DNA of 10,416 bases from JBLHKE01 sp047619485 (GTDB lineage: Bacteria; Verrucomicrobiota; Verrucomicrobiia; Verrucomicrobiales; DEV007): the NCBI GenBank assembly GCA_047619485.1, contig JBLHKE010000231.1:1-10416 (forward strand), given 5' to 3'. Below, piece after piece: positions 7,499 to 10,416 of this stretch; positions within the stretch are counted from its first letter, which is position 1; each line of letters starts with the position of its first letter. Both the position numbers and the translations under genes were made by a program. Under the pieces are notes generated by a model, which saw only the letters and a program-made list of their open reading frames with translations, did no database searches and was not told the origin of the DNA.

Positions 7499-8700
7499 CT
7501 ACTTCGCAGCCGGGAGCGGCGCAATCCCCTGACTATAACGCAATTTGTGGCACAGGTGCGCGCCAGCGTCGCGCGAGCCGACGATGATGCCTGCACAGTT
7601 CGTCTCCCAGCGCATCGGCAGGCCCTCGCCTTTGAACGGCGGATTGTCCGGGTCGCCGAGCGAGAGCCGCTTGGCCGCTCTGACTCGCTCGGTGGCGACC
7701 AGTTGGCCATCGATGTAGACCTCGAGCCCACCGTTGGATTCCATTCGACTCACGACAGAATAGACGCGGCCGTCTTCTAGCGGAAAAATCCCCTCCGCCG
7801 CCTTGGTCATTTTTGCGCCAGAGCCGAGCTACCGGTAGCCAATCTTGCTCCAGTTTTCAGGAATCGAGGTGCCGACGCCACTGCGGTTGAGGTGCACCAC
7901 CGCGTGTCCCGTCGAGCGCGGGTGGATGATCTGCAAGGAGCACGTGTTGCGGTGCGTGCGCGAGTAGTCGAAGATCCAAGTGCTGCCCTCGTCGCGCTGC
8001 TCGGGATCCATCTTCACGTAGATGCCCTTCGCGCCGCTGCGACCGTCGCCACCTGGGCCATCGAAACCGATAACGTTTTCCGCGCTGCCACGAATACGGC
8101 CCTTGGCGACAATCTCTTCCGCCACGAGAGCCGGGGTGGCGATTGCTCTTCGGGGATCGGCACGGCGCCAGGCACCGCCACACGCAACTCGCCGCCGCGT
8201 TTCTCTGCCGCCTCCTCGAGCTTCTGGACTTCGATCGCGCCCTCCAAGTCTCCCGCCTTGGTGAGTTCTTTTTTCAAACCACCGAGCTGCTTGGCGTAGG
8301 CGTCGAGCCGCTTGATCTCTAGCTGCGTGGCAACCGTTGAGTATTTCAACAGCGCCACATCGAACTTCTTCCGCAGGGGCGCGACGGCCGGGTGCAGCGC
8401 CGCTATCTCGGCTTCGCTCAGCGGCTTCACTTCGAGATTTTCCATCTCCGAGCGCAGCGCCAACACCGCTTCGAGATCTCCCTTATCCTAGTACTGTCCC
8501 TGAACTTTCTCCAGCGCCCGGCCGTAGCTGAATTTGAGCTTGGACGCTCTCTCACTGAGCTCAGACTGAATGCTGGCGAGCTCCTTCTCGTGAGCCACTT
8601 GGATTTTCAAAGCGCTTGCGTTCGACTCCGCAGCGCTGGTGGTCGGAAGGATGCAGAGGCAAACGCTGGCGCAAAAGAATTGGAGAAGTGAAAATCTCAT
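7499..8700 (-). pseudogene. Broken exported coiled-coil / lectin-like protein gene (two amber stops, one frameshift)
   Basis: The frame opens at the ATG at 8700 with a signal peptide (MRFSLLQFF...TTSAAES) and a charged coiled-coil region. Codon 71 (8488-8490) is an in-frame TAG; past it the same frame continues as DKGDLEAVLALRSEM and further coiled coil to about PIPEEQSPP. Near 8130-8160 the sense shifts frame and resumes as ATPALVAEEIVAKGRI, then a beta-rich domain with KGIYVKMDPE, TWIFDYSR and LQIIHP. A second in-frame TAG sits at 7829-7831; the same frame then runs to 7499 through LEVYIDGQLVATERV, a LamG/concanavalin-like strand pattern. The total of 1202 bases is not a multiple of three, as expected from one small indel. 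Unbroken, the product would be ~400 residues, exported, with an N-terminal coiled coil and C-terminal lectin-like sandwich. I cannot name the family. Sequencing errors could mimic this, but three lesions in one gene and none elsewhere favour real decay. Confidence 0.75.
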
Positions 8701-9085
8701 ATGTGGGCAGTATCCCTCGTATCGTCGCAAATTGCACACTGGAAACGGGAGGCGACCGTAATTGAGGCTTTAGGTGAGTCGTGGCTTGGAATGAAAAAAT
8801 TTGGCATCTAGGTACGCATTACGATTCGTGATGAATCCACGCGAGTAGTGAGACCAAGGAGTTTGGGGCGTCTCGCCCCTTCACTAAAATACTCGGGGTG
8901 AAGCGCCCCAAGCTCCTTGGTAGGCAACCGGATCGGGATCCCATTTCTCACAAACCTTGATGCTTACCAGTGCAGGGCACTGGACAGCCATTTTCTAAGT
9001 CTCGAAAACCCACCTCACCCCCCTACCACATCCGGCGGCGGAACACCTAGAAGCATCGCTCCAACATCGACCGTCCCCCCTAGGC
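8701..9085. other. Intergenic spacer holding a branched palindromic repeat
   Basis: These 385 bases separate the stop of the oxidoreductase gene from the start of the broken coiled-coil gene, both on the minus strand. Apart from the palindromic repeat at 8853-8921, I see no ORF with a believable start and no tRNA-like fold. The segment 9001-9085 is C-rich, with two copies of CCCCCCTA (around 9017-9024 and 9075-9082); the second runs into TAGGCCTA just past the oxidoreductase stop codon. No T-tailed terminator is obvious there. Confidence 0.5.
8853..8921. repeat. Branched palindromic intergenic repeat, 69 bases
   Basis: The outer arms ACCAAGGAGTTTGGGGCG (8853-8870) and CGCCCCAAGCTCCTTGGT (8904-8921) are complementary at 17 of 18 positions. 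Between them CTTCAC (8879-8884) pairs with GTGAAG (8898-8903), leaving a bulge on the left side. That bulge can instead pair with the arm: GGGGCG (8865-8870) and CGCCCC (8874-8879) form a hairpin over TCT. The piece can therefore switch between a long bulged hairpin and a cruciform-like form. There is no T tail, so it is a poor intrinsic terminator. It looks like a dispersed intergenic repeat (REP/BIME-like), but only one copy lies in the window. Confidence 0.7.
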
Positions 9086-10363
9086 CTACACGATTTTCCA
9101 TTCGCCCCGGCCGTCGCGGATCTTGCACATGGCGTTGGCTGCCCCGTCGCCGACAAACACCTCCTTTTTCGGATCCCAGCGCAGCTTCACGCCGCGATCG
9201 ATGGCGATGTTCGCAAGGTGGCAGAGCGTCGATACGCGGTGGCCGATATCGACCGGAAAATACGGATCCTTGCGCGACTTGATGCAGTCGAGAAAGTTTC
9301 GATGTTCGCCCTTCGGTTCGGTGAACAGCTTGATCTCGCCATCGCCGATCTCCGCCTCGAGGATCTCCTTTGAACTCGCCTCCAACTTGGCGCGCCAGCC
9401 ACGGTTGCCCACCCAGCCATCGCTACCAATGAACTTGATGCTCGGGTTGCCGGGCTTGCAGGTCATCTCCACCCCGTTCTCATAGCGGAAGGTCACATCG
9501 TATTCCTTCATCGTGTCGTAGAGACCGCCAGACCAGCGCTCGCCCTTGCCTTCGATCTCCACCGGTCCGGAACGTTCGCTGTCGTTCGCCCACTGCGCGG
9601 TGTCGAACAAGTGCGTGCCCCAGTCGCAGATGATCCCGCCCGAATAATCGGAGATCCAGCGAAAGTTGAAGAGGACGCGGTCTTTCGTATAAGGCGCTTC
9701 CGGGGCTGGCCCGAGCCACATGTCGTAGTCGAGCCCCGCCGGCACCGCTTGCGGCGTCGGGTCACCCGGCTTGCCCGGTTGTTTCGGCAGGATCACCTCA
9801 ATACGCTGTAGCTTGCCGATGCGTCCATTGCGCACCAGCTCGGCCATCCGGTGGTAGACTGGCACCGAGCGGTCTTCGGTGCTCGTCTGGAACACGCGCC
9901 CAGTCTTCCTCACCACCTCGGTGAGTAGCTTGCCCTCGTCGATGGTGTAGGTCGGCTTCTCGCACTGCACATCTTTGCCAGCTCGCAGCGCCATCAAGCT
10001 CATCAGCGTGTGCCAATGATCCGGTGTGGAAATCATCACCGCATCGATGTCATCTCGCGCCAGTACCTCACGAAAATCTCTAGTCGTAGAGCAATCTTTG
10101 TTGCCGTAGTTCTGATCGACGATGCCCTTGGCGTGTTTCATCCGGCCATCATCGACATCACAAACCGTGAGGATTTTCGCATCCGCCTGATCGAGGTAGT
10201 GCGGCAAGTTCCACCCAGTGCCGTGCCCGCCGGTACCGATCAACCCGATCGTAATTTTTTTGCTCGGGGCGTCGGCGCCGAGCACGTGCGCCGGGATGAT
10301 AGTAGGCGCAGCGATCGCAGCAGCGGCGCCGCGGACGAAGTCGCGTCGGGTTAGAGTCTTCAT
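9086..10363 (-). CDS. Tat-exported Gfo/Idh/MocA family oxidoreductase
   Basis: I choose the ATG at 10363 (425 residues), which puts the Tat motif TRRDFVRG at 5-12 followed by an Ala-rich core (GAAAAIAAP). The frame also extends to a GTG at 10405, but that would place 14 unlikely residues before the signal. The N-terminal Rossmann domain has GLIGTGGHGTGW (40-51, GxGxxG nucleotide-binding loop), an acidic CDVDD after strand beta-2, STPDHWH (112-118) and the family hallmark EKP (135-137; Lys136 is the usual catalytic lysine). The C-terminal domain has SGGIICDWGTHLFD (241-254), with His251 in the usual active-site position. Family members are NAD(P)-dependent sugar or cyclitol dehydrogenases, some acting as NAD-recycling glycoside hydrolases; Tat export lets the protein leave folded with its cofactor bound. 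The substrate is unknown. The stop is TAG at 9086-9088. Only a weak GGAT precedes the start. Confidence 0.9.
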   Translation of the reverse strand: MKTLTRRDFVRGAAAAIAAPTIIPAHVLGADAPSKKITIGLIGTGGHGTGWNLPHYLDQADAKILTVCDVDDGRMKHAKGIVDQNYGNKDCSTTRDFREVLARDDIDAVMISTPDHWHTLMSLMALRAGKDVQCEKPTYTIDEGKLLTEVVRKTGRVFQTSTEDRSVPVYHRMAELVRNGRIGKLQRIEVILPKQPGKPGDPTPQAVPAGLDYDMWLGPAPEAPYTKDRVLFNFRWISDYSGGIICDWGTHLFDTAQWANDSERSGPVEIEGKGERWSGGLYDTMKEYDVTFRYENGVEMTCKPGNPSIKFIGSDGWVGNRGWRAKLEASSKEILEAEIGDGEIKLFTEPKGEHRNFLDCIKSRKDPYFPVDIGHRVSTLCHLANIAIDRGVKLRWDPKKEVFVGDGAANAMCKIRDGRGEWKIV

Positions 10364-10416
10364 AGCAGATCCAGCCTGGGCCAGATTTTTGCAAAAGTCG
10401 AGCACATCAATGAACC

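Noticed and set aside
7829..8490. Reassignment or read-through of UAG as a sense codon in the broken coiled-coil gene
   Set aside because: TAG is the normal terminator of the esterase, GH128 and oxidoreductase genes in this window, and the broken gene also needs a frameshift, so decay is simpler.

Overview
The window reads as a chromosomal segment of a PVC-superphylum bacterium, most likely Verrucomicrobiota. The grounds are a large secreted protein carrying the PVC-type dehydrogenase and CxxCH heme architecture, a Tat-exported Gfo/Idh/MocA oxidoreductase, a HEAT-plus-VWA exported protein, moderately high GC, and start codons mostly without Shine-Dalgarno sequences. Every intact gene, and the one partial gene, carries a Sec- or Tat-like export signal, so the whole region concerns the periplasm or outside of the cell. 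No rRNA, tRNA, CRISPR array or complete insertion sequence was seen.

Layout. (1) Positions 1-472, minus: 5' part of an exported DUF3472-like gene running off the left edge. It is divergent from (2) 518-1333, plus, a secreted alpha/beta-hydrolase esterase, followed 47 bases later by (3) 1381-2139, plus, a GH128-type glycoside hydrolase with both catalytic glutamates. (4) 2138-2296: a ~159-base, almost fully palindromic foldback element (MITE-like) filling the gap between convergent genes and overlapping the GH128 stop codon. (5) 2314-3720, minus, an exported HEAT-like/VWA protein with an intact MIDAS, 66 bases downstream of (6) 3787-6945, minus, a ~1052-residue protein made of an SGNH-like domain, a PVC-type beta-propeller, a helical-repeat segment and a C-terminal cytochrome c domain. 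(7) 6946-7498: gene-poor stretch with a hairpin that could end minus-strand transcription. (8) 7499-8700, minus, a decayed exported coiled-coil plus lectin-like gene broken by two amber codons and one frameshift. (9) 8701-9085: spacer with a second, branched palindromic repeat. (10) 9086-10363, minus, a Tat-exported Gfo/Idh/MocA oxidoreductase.

Together the esterase, the putative beta-1,3-glucanase, the cytochrome-linked propeller protein and the exported oxidoreductase fit breakdown and oxidation of complex carbohydrates outside the cytoplasm, a common PVC lifestyle. The link is inferred from family membership and proximity; no substrate can be read from the sequence. I saw no convincing new defence or mobile system. 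The points most worth a second look are the two palindromic elements, the apparent loss of catalytic residues in the SGNH domain, and the clean decay pattern of the pseudogene.
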